Positions 11,850 to 23,904 of a stretch of 64,000 nt of DNA are shown in pieces. Source of the stretch: Sipunculus nudus (Eukaryota > Annelida > Sipuncula > Golfingiida > Sipunculidae); contig CM049307.1 in NCBI GenBank assembly GCA_026874595.1, forward strand, positions 49,197,678 through 49,261,677, read 5' to 3'. Within the stretch, counting starts at the first letter, position 1. Each line of letters begins with the position of its first letter. The translations under genes were made by a program, and so were the position numbers. The notes under the pieces were generated by a model, which saw only the letters and a program-made list of their open reading frames with translations, was not told the DNA's origin and searched no databases.

Positions 11850-12105
11850 TCAGAAGAACTAGAGTTTTGCAAACAGCGTTTTACAACTAGTGATCAACGT
11901 CCGCACATGTGCAACCAACCACCTCAGGTTACATAGTTTTTATGTCTGTAAACATTGCTATATTTCCTAAAAGCTGGTCGAAAAACAAGCTTAGTCCTCC
12001 GTCAGAGAGGCCTTGCAAGAAGTTTTCTTGACATATGTGCCCAGAGTAAGCGAGATATTGCAAAAATTCTATAGACAAGGTCGGCGACTAACTGGCTTTA
12101 AATAT
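11850..12105 (+). repeat. Dispersed repeat R3, copy 2
   Basis: It carries the R3 landmarks in order: CTAGAGTTTTGCAAACAGCG, GCACATGTGCAACCAACC, TGTAAACATTGCT and AGAGAGGCCTTGCAAGA. Confidence 0.65.
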
Positions 12106-12351
12106 GTTTGTTATACATCGCTCGGTGATCCTGTGAAGTAATACAGACGCGTGAGACTTGGATATATCTGGTGCAGCTTCCAGACCTGCAAAGTGTCCTT
12201 TATATTTCGAAAAATAGAATTAGTAAACGTTTAGACATCATTGTAGTTGTATGTTCTGCAATTCTCCGAATAGTAGCATAAACTCTTTCAGAAATTAGTT
12301 GTTATTTGTTCTTAATTTAATTTTGGTTTCAAGTGGAGTTCAGATATTACA

Positions 12352-12388
12352 GCGCATGCGTGTTTACTACGTGGTTACAGCGCATGCG
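12352..12388. promoter_or_regulatory. Two NRF-1-like palindromic sites
   Basis: TTACAGCGCATGCGT occurs twice, with the cores GCGCATGCG at 12352-12360 and 12380-12388. This resembles the NRF-1 consensus. No gene start is visible nearby, so function is uncertain. Confidence 0.3.
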
Positions 12389-13004
12389 TCTAAATGTGTT
12401 CATGGAAATGAAGGCCTGTCCCTTTGAAGCGTCGCTGCTTACCATTAGAAAATTTTTTTATTGCCCATTTTAGGGGTTTATTTTGTTCAACATTCTGTCT
12501 TATTTTAAAATAGTTTTTTTTTGTAATTTGTATTATTCCATACGCATAAATTATTTCTAACAAAAAAAAATCATTAATGATCGACTCCATCGAGAAAAAA
12601 AAGAGAGACATAATTTCCCGTATGATAGGCCAGCAAAACGTGTTTCAGGTGGTACGTTTATTGTTTAAGTAGAAGAATATATTAGCTATGAACTGAACAG
12701 AATAGAACATCAATATTATAAGATGGGAAGTATATATCAAAGGTAGAAGGTACTTGTCAGCCGCGTTCACACAGAACAAAACCAAGTTCGTGCCATGGGC
12801 TTAAAAATTTACTCTTTGAATATATTGTAATGTGCTCGACGACTTTATTCGTCATATTTTAAACTCTTCCTTGCGACAGATATTCCTAGTTTTCTTAATT
12901 ATAGCAGCCGTTATAAATATAAACATATATAGCTCTATCTTAATTTTAAGACTCAGTAGGCATTTATATTAAGCTCTAGTTAGTCCAGTCAGGAAACCAT
13001 CAGG

Positions 13005-13039
13005 CCGGGGGGGGGGGGGGGGGGGGTGGGGGGGGGGGG
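13005..13039 (+). repeat. Poly-G tract
   Basis: About 33 G interrupted by a single T. It has strong potential to form G-quadruplex and is prone to sequencing error. Confidence 0.9.
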
Positions 13040-13769
13040 ACTTTTATCATAGTGGACACTGTACATTGGTAATATGAAGCTTTGTATTCCCGTTGGCTTT
13101 GCACTGTAATGTATAAGCGTTCTTGATATTCAGTCCTCCCCGACATTAATACTGTCAAACGTCGGTCGTACGGCGCATTATATGATATTACATGCATGAT
13201 TATACAGATATACCAGTATTAGATGGGTTTTATTCACTCGAAATTACAGATATCTTTAGGGGATATAACACTGGCACAATCAATTTATGTTTTATGCTGC
13301 AAGGCAGTTCATGATAGTCCGTAAATCAGTACAAATATTATGTTCAACTGATTGGGTTCCGATACAACATTCAAATCTAACCTGATTGGTAATATAAAGC
13401 TCGCATAGAAGCAGATTTAATTAGTTCATCTGGAATAATGGAATCCATTATACGACAGGGTATTTATTCAAGCAGCGGCGAAAGTGCTTGTGTTGCGGAA
13501 ATGATATTGTCCTTTTATATCAGTAAAGCTGGACAACTGATTAATTATTATTTATAACGAGTATATTACTTGGCATGAGATTCATTTTTTGTGTATTCCA
13601 AGGTACATGGAGTCTGTTCCTCTGATTAAGTTTAATAAGCCTTTTCCCGCCTATATTATTAAGGATTGTTAAACCAAGATATTTCATTTGACATGAAATA
13701 ATATTGGACGAGAATTAATTAATCATATTGTAAATTATATAATGCAGTTGTATTATACGCAAATAAATC

Positions 13770-13858
13770 GAAAAAGAAAATGAATCAAAGAAAGAGAAAG
13801 AGAAGAAGAAAGAGAAAGTGAAAGAAAAAAGAAAGAAAGAGACAGAGAAAAACAAAGA

Positions 13859-13908
<50 letters not shown>
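13770..13908 (+). repeat. GA-rich microsatellite
   Basis: AAAGA/AGAGA units grade into about 23 pure GA units at 13863-13908. Confidence 0.9.
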
Positions 13909-13911
<3 letters not shown>

Positions 13912-14204
13912 CGGGAGGCAGTTTTATCACAGGAAAAGTGTCATCATGTCCGAGCAGTTAGTTTGACTGATGAGCATATCTGTACAATCTCTACCAAAAC
14001 TAAAGTAAGGGTTAGTTATAAACATGAAGGTATAACAGAAGAGAAAGTGAAATCAAAATTGTGACATTTATATATTGTGCATATATTATTTCAAGTACGC
14101 AATACGTTTGCGACTCCCTTTCTCAAGCAAAATATGCTTATATGAATATTTCTTTTATGAGACAACATGTTTAATGCTGTATATTATAAATACCCTACAG
14201 CAGG

Positions 14205-14276
14205 TTTTATATCTAGTGATATAATTATGACACAGGGAATCAGTCATGAAAGAGTTATTAATTGGGAATTCATCGA

Positions 14277-14330
<54 letters not shown>

Positions 14331-14625
14331 CTTTTTTGGGGTGGGGGATGGCTGCTCTTATTTCATTAAATCATTGTGTCTTCGTATATATAAAACCTTT
14401 GATGTCAACTCGCAAGCATGTACACCACAAATTACAAAATTTGGTTTTATATCTTGATATAATAATGAGGCAAAGAATCAGACATCAAAGAGTTATTAAT
14501 GGGGAAACCCATTGAGATGGAATGTATGTATTACTCCTTCAAACGGCATAACTTTTCATCACATCATGGTGTCTGTATATTAAACATTTCATATCAACCC
14601 GCCGGAAGGTATACAATAAATCGCA
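14205..14625 (+). repeat. Two-copy imperfect tandem repeat (~235 bp)
   Basis: TTTTATATCTAGTGATATAA with GAATCAGTCATGAAAGAGTT (14205-14262) recurs as TTTTATATCTTGATATAATA with GAATCAGACATCAAAGAGTT (about 14442-14500). The following sequences also pair: TCATTGTGTCTTCGTATAT then ATGTCAACTCGC, against TCATGGTGTCTGTATATTA then TATCAACCCGCC. Unit 1 carries a TA array (14282-14326) that unit 2 lacks. Confidence 0.6.
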
Positions 14626-15752
14626 CATCTGGATGACTTTGGCAAATAACTAACGTTACATGTTCGCCGCCCACAGCGTCTCGTGACCTGTGATGGGTCC
14701 ACTGTTTCGTCTCTCCATATATAGAGCTAAGTGACGTTTGAACACGATACGATTGCATTTTTCTGGAAAGGGAGCTGTGTTATCAGTTCTGTGGACAGTG
14801 CAGGATTGTATAAGTATGTTATGTAGTACAAATCTGCTACATATTGGCAATGGGAAGTTCTTTTAACCTCAGTTATTAAGTGTTTGGTCCAAGAAGACTC
14901 GGGCCATTCTGCACAGACGCCATGCCATATGCAGTGAGACATGCCTTTGTGTACCATTTCTGGATTATTAAGAGATTACACGTATTTAATCTAAGAATAT
15001 ATATACGTATTAGCTTACCAAAATTGGACTGGGTCTAAATAACATGATATACCAGAGATGATTACGGATTTTCTCCCTTTTGAAGACACATATTGTTTAG
15101 AGTTTGTAATCCCACCCAAGTGCAAAGGTAGGTTGCTGACTAAAATGTACTATCAGATATAACTAACATTTTAGTCACCCTTGGTGGATAGTTACATGTA
15201 TGGTACAGGGCTTGATGATGGGTTGAGTTATTTCTTATATTCGAAGCAATAATCACATCACTTGGTTCCTCGAACATGGGCACGTTTTGCATAATCATAT
15301 TGCCAGCGGTCCGTCAGGCCGCGCTATTCTGTATAATATCGTATTCATATATTCATTGTGGGGCTTAGACAGCTGCGGGCGGGAGGGGACTTGATTAGGG
15401 ACTCTGCGTGGCAGAGTCTGACGCCTGCGGTTACTAAGCACCGGTATTTTGACCTTGCCTGACTCAGAGATGACACGGGTTGACCGCTGTACGGAAACTT
15501 GCTGATGCTGTGCACGAAAGAAGAATCGTTGTCTGCTGTTTTTACAGATTAGGATTTTGACCTTAAGATGGCGCTGTGAATTATATTCTGCTGAAGGATA
15601 TCCGATGGCATTTTGCAATATTAATACTTGGTACTTTTTTCTACTGACTCAAGAGATTGACGTTGATACTCCGAAAAGAGTTAAAAAACCCAGCAGACTT
15701 AAGATTAAAATATATGTTTCTGTCACTACCTTTTCTCGATGCAAATAACCTG
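14626..15752. other. Non-coding stretch, no gene seen
   Basis: Several short frames exist but none carries a recognisable domain. The minus frame at 15295-15618 is basic and shows no motif. No repeat family was recognised. Confidence 0.45.
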
Positions 15753-16465
15753 ATGCAGATTTTTATTTACCAAACCATTAACAATATTTATATATGCAAA
15801 AACAGTTTTTTTCGGATTCAATTCATAGCCTGGTTTATAAAAAGATAATTAACAAAATATTTTCTCAAACTTAAATCATTATTTAATATATTGTCCCACG
15901 CCCACAAAAGTTACGGTTAGAAGACATGTTCATGGCATGTGTCACAGCACCGACGAGAGCCCGTCAATTTTCATTTAATTAATTAATATAATTTCTAGAG
16001 TAGTTTTATTATTTTACAAACTGTTAATGAGATGACACTATAGCTGTCCAACGACACAAGAATGTATAGATTTTGTCTTCTTTAAGTTAATCTTCTGAAG
16101 AACATCCCCCCTTCCTCCCCCCGAGAGGAGGCATACCTTAATTTATATTTCAATGTTTGGTTTTTAGAATATTCTAAGATGATGATACATAATTAAAAAG
16201 AAGGCAATATCTTTCTCGACATCGACGTTAACTATTCTGTCATTTTCCCAGAATGATTCCAACATTGTTACGCATTTGTTGTAAAGTGAAATAAAACTGC
16301 CTACACTGTGATACCACATAGAGATTTACAATATCTATGCAAAGGTTAAATGCAGTTGAACATATATACAACTTTCCCTAAACAATTGAAAATAGTACTT
16401 GCGAGCTTAATCCCAAGACACCTGACAGAATACGCTGAACACTATATGTGCTTTAGATCCTCAAG
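15753..16465 (+). repeat. Left arm of large inverted repeat
   Basis: This ~0.71 kb segment is the reverse complement of 19700-20412 at roughly 90% identity by eye. Landmarks are TTTTTATTTACCAAACCATT, ACAAAAGTTACGGTTAGA, GTCCAACGACACAAGAA, TTGGTTTTTAGAATATTCTA, CTCGACATCGACGTTAACTA and CAAGACACCTGACAGAATAC. The two arms enclose about 3.2 kb. There is no coding capacity. Confidence 0.8.
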
Positions 16466-16844
16466 AGAATACTCTTTCAGCCGATACTAAGTGTTACCGT
16501 CATAATTAGATTTTACCAAATATATTATATTCACTTCTTTTGTTCTGTAGCATGGATCCATTAGATAATTAACTAGTTGTTTTCTGTTTGATCAGGTTAT
16601 AGGCTTTGCCTGTAAACATTTATCATTCCTCCGAGTGTTATTCACCTTTAATAGACTGGTAAAATAGAACACATGAACAGTAAATAAATACCGCTGCGGC
16701 AATTGACGTGTTCATTTAATTAAATAGAGTATATTGTTTTATGCATGTTTTTCTTTATTAATTATCTGGAAAGCCATACAGTACTTGGACAACTTAGCTT
16801 AGTAATTGTATAGCCCATGTTTCAAATATGACCAATTTTCAGCT

Positions 16845-17790
16845 CAGCTGACTGAAAATCATCTGAGCTATTGCGATCACTCCTTGTCCGTCGTCTATCC
16901 GTTTTTCTGTCTGTCCGTAAACCAGGCACAAATCGTAACCGCACGACCTGAATTCTTCTTACTTCACATGCAGGAAGGTGTATGAAAAATCTTTTGTGAA
17001 CTGAAATTAGGTCTCTGTTACCCATATCCTCCGAGCCATGGGCTAAGAAATACCCCCAAGAATAACTGAAAATTTGATTGAAAAGCTCTAGTGTCTTGAA
17101 AATTATTGCATTGGTCACCATGATTCTTTGCATGCATATTCATCATGGAGTGTTTCATCAGTCCCGCAGACCGATGGTGACACTTGATTTTTTTTTTATT
17201 TTTACGCATTTTTTCTCTGTTTTTATGACCTTCAAAGATGTGGTCATCTGTTAACAGGGCACAATTCGTCATCATTGCATCTAAAATGTTTTAACTTGAC
17301 ATCCAGGGAGGTCCATGAAAACTTCTTAGAAACCTGAAATTAGGTCTCTCTTACTCATATCCCCCAAGTTATGGGGCTCAGACATACCCCCCAAGAATAA
17401 TCAAAAATTTGTTACTAAATCTCCAGTATCTGAACATCTGATGCATTGATCACCGTGATTCTTTGCATGTATATTCATCATGGACTGTTTCATCAGTCTC
17501 TGCAGATTGGTGGCGCCACCTGGATTTAATTTTCGAATTTTTACGCATTATTTCTCTATTTTTTAGACCTTCAAAGATGCAGTCGTCCGTTAACAGGGTA
17601 CAAATCGTAACCGTTCAAATTAGAATCTTCTAATCAAGTATCCAACAAGGTCCTGCACCTAGAATCTTCTAACTTGAAATCCAGGGGGTGGGGGGGGTCC
17701 ATGAAAAATCTCCCTGGAAACCTGAACTTATGTCTCTCTAACCCAAATCTTTTGAGCAATGCTTCAATTTTTTGGGATATACCACCTACA
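16845..17790 (-). repeat. ~335-340 bp imperfect tandem repeat of R2-like sequence
   Basis: The words TTAACAGGG-ACAA-TCGT, CCATGAAAA-TCT, CTGAAATTAGGTCTCT, ATTCTTTGCATG-ATATTCA and TTTTTACGCATT recur with a period of 333 and then 340 bp (first landmarks at 16918, 17251 and 17591), giving about 2.7 units. The start (GAGCTATTGCGATCACTCCT then TGTCCGTCGTC) is the complement of the R2 end at 27790-27835, so this is R2 in reverse orientation. Confidence 0.7.
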
Positions 17791-17999
17791 AAATTTGGCA
17801 TTCAAATGATAAAATTCCTTTTGTGAATGTCTTCTTAGACAGCTGAGTGTCATGACAACTGGGACATATGTAATTACATATATGACTTATTTTGATTTAA
17901 AAATATACAATTATAATTTGTTATTTTTCTCGATTTGTATACTAGACGTATATGAACCATAAAACGTGTGATTTGCAAACTCGATTAATACGACAGTCT

Positions 18000-18298
18000 G
18001 ACTAACTGAAAGTGCAGTCGGCGCTCGAGCCTGTCACAGGTCTCCGGAAAATGCGGCCCGCAACGACACAGTTTGACAGATTGAGTTGGTATACAGTTAG
18101 ATATGTAATGCGAAAATAGAATATACTGATAGAGTTGAAGATCGTAGTGAGAGAGGTGGAGGAAGCCGGAGAAACCGGAGAGAACCACCGACCTTGGACG
18201 GGATACTACAACCCACTCTCATGGCAACACCAAGGATCGAACCTGGGTCGCCAGCGGAGAAGGCCGAGGGTTTTACCGCTCAGCTGTCCAGGCCCTTC
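18000..18298 (-). mobile_element. tRNA-derived SINE (candidate)
   Basis: The minus-strand head has GGACAGCTGAGCGGTAAAAC (A-box-like, about 18271-18290), then GACCCAGGTTCGATCCTTGG with B box GGTTCGATCC at 18234-18243. The A/B spacing is about 35 bp, as in tRNA-type Pol III promoters. The body, with TCTCCGGTTTCTCCGGCTTC, follows. The 3' end and target duplication are not clear, so the tail boundary is approximate. Confidence 0.55.
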
Positions 18299-19699
18299 AT
18301 ACGACCATCTGGTTCTTCAGATTAGCTAATGTTGGTAATCCTTCTCCCTTTGAGTGAAGATGTATTTTAGTATAAACATCTCTCAGTGAAAGCTCTACCG
18401 TGTGAGCACTATTCAGACTGGTCCAAATTTTATAGAAGTGCCCAATATATGAAGGTCATGATCGCAACAATAATGTTAAGAGAAATCGGGACTTTCAGAA
18501 ACTGCCCATTTTACACACGCAGAGGTGTCAACTTTATTAAGGTGTTCGCTAGGAGAGGTTCGACCTTATAAGACAATAAATTGTCATACCATATACAATA
18601 TTAATCCTGAGCCATTTAGTATGTATATGAGCTTGTGAAATGCAGAACATGATAAAATATTAATATATGATATTTGGTCAAGCAGCTGATTTTTAAGAGA
18701 CCACCCTTTTGAAGGTATCCCGAATGAGTCGTTTTTGGAGTACTTACGAGACTATTACGAGACTACGGCAATTTATCAGCCTCTTCTGTTCGAGATCAAT
18801 TATGCATGAACGTGTGTCCTTGACCTCCTCAATAAGGAAGAAAAATACCCGCCTTAACATTGCGATAAAGGTGATTTGTTGGGAAAAATAACTCATCCTG
18901 GGTGCTTCATACAGCAAATATTGGATAATTGCTTAATTTGTCTTTGTGAGTAATCTTTGTGAGTACGTTTAGTTCTCATTAGCTAATTAGCAGCTGCGTT
19001 TCCATTTCTTACGAGTGCCAATTATTCCACACCCACGTAGGGAATGGTTGTTTTAAAGAAAGATTCTCTCTGAAATTATCCCACTTGTTGCCAAAGGTAA
19101 CAATTATCTGTTGACAGGATGCTCGGTAAATCAATGTAGAATTGTTTAAAGTTACACTTTGAAGTGACTCGGAAAGAAAATGGTTCCTTCCTTTTGAACT
19201 GAAACTGTGGAAAATACGACGTTTGATGTTGAACGTGTGAGAAGACATTTTGCGCTGCCAAATCCTTGGCCCCTGACACATGACAAATGACACATGTGAT
19301 ACTGAATTTAAAAAAAAAAACATTTCTCATAAAACGAAAACACCGCTTACTGATTTTAAGGGTTCAAGAGCACACCTCGAAGAAGAGATGCCCAGTTTCC
19401 TTTAACAAAAACATAAAAAAATAGAAAATGACAGGTATGCTGTTAACATCTTTGCAGACAACTGTCACGGCTGGCAACACCTTGGACTTTGAATCATGCG
19501 AAACTTAATTCAAAGGCATTTTCTTACAAAAGCGGAACACCGTCGAAGCATTGTTAACTGTTCAAATATCCACCTTGCAGATGCGGGGAAAGACGATGCT
19601 TATTGACTTTTGATTTGACATTACCTTGGCCCTTCACACATGCGAAACTAAATTCAAATTGCTGCACATTGTTCGACACATTCCTTGAAGAGGCGGCAA
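18299..19699. other. Non-coding spacer of the inverted repeat
   Basis: No gene or repeat family was recognised. Two overlapping minus-strand frames at 19009-19330 have no motif. Confidence 0.45.
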
Positions 19700-20412
19700 A
19701 ATAAGATATCCTAAGGCACATATTGTGTTCAGCGTATTCTATCAGGTGTCTTGGGATTAAGCTCGCAAGTTCTATTTTTAATTGTTTAGGGAAAGTTGTA
19801 TATATGTTCAACTGCATTTAACTTTTGCACTGATATTGTAAATCTCTATGTGGAATCACAGTGAAGGCAGTGTTATTTCACTTTACAACAAATAAACAAT
19901 GTTGGAATCATTCTGGGAAAATGACAGAATAGTTAACGTCGATGTCGAGAAAGACTTTGCCTTCTTTTTAATTATGTATCATCATCTTAGAATATTCTAA
20001 AAACCAAACATTGAAATGGTAATTGAGGTATGCCTCCTCTCGGGGGAAGGGGGGAGGGATGTTCTTCAGAAGATTAACTTAAAGTAGATAAAAAATCTAT
20101 ACTTTCTTGTGTCGTTGGACATCTATAGTGTCATCTCATTATCAGTTTGTAAGAAATATAAAACTACTCTAGAAACTATATTAATTAATTAATTGTAATT
20201 GACAGGCTCACGTCGGTGCTGTAACACATGCCATGTAAATGTCCTCTAACCGTAACTTTTGTGCGCGTTGGACAATATATTAAACGATGATTCAAGTTTG
20301 AGAAATTTTTAGTTAATTATCTCTTTATAAACTAGGCTATGAATTGAATCCGCAAAAAGCTGTTTTTGCATATATCAATATTGTAAATGGTTTTGTAAAT
20401 AAAAATATTTGA
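19700..20412 (-). repeat. Right arm of large inverted repeat
   Basis: Reverse-complement partner of 15753-16465. The arms differ by scattered substitutions and small indels and by the length of the interrupted poly-C/G word (CCCCCTTCCTCCCCCC versus GGGGGAAGGGGGGAGG). This indicates an old duplication rather than an assembly echo. Confidence 0.8.
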
Positions 20413-21152
20413 AATACAGTTTTTGGTGTTTAACGTTTGGCTTATCGGGGGCCTTGGTATACATACGAAGCTAGAGGCCAATCAAGAGTTCTAACAGAAA
20501 CAAAACACTCTTGAATGATTAAAATATGTCACATTTTAAATGACGCAGAAAAAAAGTAAGGTCAGTTTCCCTCTGAACAAAGGACTTGTTGTTGATGTGG
20601 CAATTTTAGCTGTGAATTTTTCAGCAAATTATTTGCTTTCACACCCACCCAGCCATACACCCACACCATCAAACCAATCCACCCACCCACCCACACCATC
20701 ATATACTAGTATATATATATATATACATATAATTTATGATTATACTCTTGATGGTTATAGAACCAGTTAAATAAATACCGAACACATTCTATCCAAATTT
20801 GAAAATGTTTTGACAATAACATTCATAAAGGCCGACATGGTTAAACTGTAGACATGTAAGAAGGACGGTAAGCTTTTCAAACCTCAAGTGTGCATTTTAA
20901 TCATTTTCTTTCAAACATCTCTCTTATCTTATAATTTTTTTATGTTTACTTGATTTCCCAAGCAAATTAAATCATCATTTGTGGTGGATTAATGTGAAAT
21001 TCAATCTTCAGGTGGCATAAATTCGTTCTGTAATTTCCCAATTATATTTATAGAATGAATTTTGATAAACTCTTTTAAGTTCTATATCATATGTAACTCA
21101 ATAACAAATATGATGGTAAATTCACTTTTTATGACCAGTGACAGAACAATAG

Positions 21153-21157
<5 letters not shown>

Positions 21158-21190
<33 letters not shown>
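21158..21190. repeat. TA microsatellite
   Basis: About 16 TA units. Confidence 0.95.
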
Positions 21191-21192
<2 letters not shown>

Positions 21193-22544
21193 CACACATT
21201 TGAGATAATAGAAAGTGCAGTTGTTAATTGATTTCTAAAGCAACATCCGTGTAACTTGAGTGTATTGGTAGAAGCCTGAGAAATAATACACTAGCTTGTT
21301 CTTATCTTTAATGCGATTCTCAAATAAAAACATAGGGTTAATTTATAATATTATCACGAGTTTATTCAGTATGGCGATATACTTGAGACGTTTCAGTGGA
21401 TCCTTGAAATTATTTCATCCGTTGGATAACACAGTTATAGGATTACGGTTACAATCAATTCGAATCGCGTAATTATAGTGATTGTAAGAGAAATATACTT
21501 TATCGAAGCGGTTTAGTCAAGCAGGTATGGCATTTTGAGAGGCTATAGGGATTTAATTGTCGCCTCGTTGTTACTGGGTATTCAAAACGATTTGACCCAG
21601 TTTCCGTAGTATATAATTTTGAAATTATTCCCACTGATTCGGATGAGAATAAGAATCAATATTTTCTTTCTTGACATACGATTGCCAGTTTGAAATATGT
21701 AACGAGGTCTTTAGCACGGACACGTACATTGGTCGATATATGAACCTCCCTAACTTTGACTCGGGAACCGTTAAAACAAACACGGTGTGTATAAGGTGAC
21801 TTGACGATTTATGACGCCATTAACAATATATATATGTGTGTAAAACACTGGCGATTAGAATGGCCACAACGAGGCCGTCATATTCCTAAAAATAAATCAT
21901 CTCAAGAACTAATGAACTATGAAGATAAGAATTTTGCCAGACATCACCAGGAATTGAGTTTTTAGAATGGAAATGAAGCTTGCACAGCTAACCGGATCCA
22001 TCCCTTGACAGACAATAAATAGTCCCTTTTTAAACTTGACTAGTTCCAGCGCTCTCTTAGGGAACTATTTTAACTGAATGAATAAATAACAAATGCATGA
22101 ATAATAAAACCCCTAATACTGCCCAGGTCAATACGTTTAAACATGTTTTTAAACTTTCTCAACAAAGAATGGATAAAGAACTACTTCCGTTTCACTGCAA
22201 TTATGCAAAGCAGCCGTTGAACACGAGGCTAGGATCAATATATCCGCCCTAATCGATACATCAGGCATTCTGATCTTACCGAACCGTAAATCTGCTTAGT
22301 CAGCGGTTAAGATTGGCCCCTATTGGTCCATTGGACGATTTCCTTATGACGTCAACCATTTTTAAAAGTCAATGTAACTTTCGGCATATGAATGTCGTAA
22401 TGGTATTTCCGTTTTTGATATATGAACTATGATATTACCATTGATGACGCAGATGTGGGAAGGTAAATTTTTTTTCTATAAACCTATGAATATTGAAATA
22501 TAACAGTTTCCCATATACATATACACAACATGTATATGTGTATT

Positions 22545-22606
22545 TATATATATTATATATATAATATATATAATATATATAATATATATAATATATATAT
22601 ATATAT
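22545..22606. repeat. TATATAA-type microsatellite
   Basis: Repeated ATATATAAT units give the tyrosine/isoleucine-rich spurious frame on the minus strand. Confidence 0.9.
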
Positions 22607-22754
22607 CTTATATTGTCTGCGGGACCCATGCCAATTCTATTACAACTAAGTATAAGGTTTATAAAGTTTAAAAATATAAGGTTTTATGTATGGGTTAATT
22701 CTAAAACAGGCTCAGATATATAATTTTTATGGTAAGCTCTGAATGAGAGAAGTG

Positions 22755-22910
22755 CAACTAAAGTCTATCATTCTAATTATTAATACATTTTATTTCCAAT
22801 ATTTAAATTCAATTCTCGGAGTAGAGGATGATTACCCTGATCATCTCCCTTGCTAAAATTTGGGAGGATATAAACTCTCCATCCTCCTGTTTTGACGCCC
22901 CTGGAGATAA
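22755..22910 (+). repeat. Dispersed repeat R6, copy 1
   Basis: Shared with 38638-38925. The words AAGTCTAT-ATTCTAATT, TATTTAAATTCAATTCTC, GATCATCTCCC...TTGGGAGGATATA and TTTTGACGCCC recur in the same order. In copy 2 the central inverted C/G words have become long homopolymers. Confidence 0.55.
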
Positions 22911-23868
22911 CCTACCGCTAATTAATTTGTAGACTTTCCCAACACTACATTATTTGACAAAAAGAATTATTTGCCCATATGATAATATTCTTATTCTTTC
23001 GTTTTATATAATATGCATTCTCTTTTTCTTAGTTAATGGTTTATTTTCACAGAGCTGAAGAAGGTAAACATATCATTAGTTATAATCAGCAGATGAGATC
23101 CATGTTGCATTGTATTCTTATTTTATTATGCATGTGCATTAATATAAGGTATTTTACACTGAAGTATGAATAAATTCTCAGCCATGATATGGGTGGCCAC
23201 TGCGCCAGCGGAAGTGATCCTTCCTTAGTAGTGGTCTCCTGACGAACGCTTTTTTGCACAGTAAATTTCGTTTGAATATTACATATGTATATCACAAATT
23301 CGCGTTATGTAAATTTATTTCTCGTCAAATAAACAGTTCTGAGTTCTGAGTTCAAAGCGTGTATACGTGTAAAATGTTAAAAATAACAGGCGCGCATGGG
23401 TACTGCAATGATTAAATATATTACAGCTTTTTACTCTTTCGCATTGAACAAAAACTGTGCGTATATTATTTGTCAAAATTTAAAGCATATCTCTGAATTT
23501 GAATGTGATACTTATTATTATTTTATAAATGTCGTGAAAGATCGCCTCGCGGTCTATATATACCTTGTGTTATCCACGTTAAATAAACCAAGTATATATT
23601 CCCGGAGAAAAGTGAAACGGGGGAGTATTACTCTGAACACTGAAAACTATTCAATTTCTGTCCGGCACCATGATCCAGTTTGATATAACAACAGAGACTG
23701 GTTACGTGTCTTAACCAATGTTATTTTCCACGATTTATTTACAAGTTTATGTAAAGATACAATCAGGGGAGGTTATAATATACCAACCACTGCCATGTAT
23801 AAAAATCCATCAAAATCCAATGTTTAAATCCAATATTGAAAACGAATGCGGCTATTACACTTACTACA

Positions 23869-23904
<36 letters not shown>

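Larger units (their letters stand above)
12389..14200. other. Non-coding stretch with simple repeats
   Basis: No gene is recognised. It holds a G-run block at 13005-13039 and a GA-rich tract at 13770-13908. The proline-rich and serine/leucine-rich frames over these tracts are artefacts of the repeats. Confidence 0.6.
20413..22760. other. Non-coding stretch with simple repeats
   Basis: No gene is recognised. It holds a CCCA-rich stretch at about 20640-20700 and TA arrays at 21158-21190 and 22545-22606 (the latter in TATATAA-type units). Confidence 0.5.

Noticed and set aside
13000-13197. Poly-proline frame
   Set aside because: Comes from the poly-G tract. The similar L/S-rich frame at 13715 comes from the GA array.
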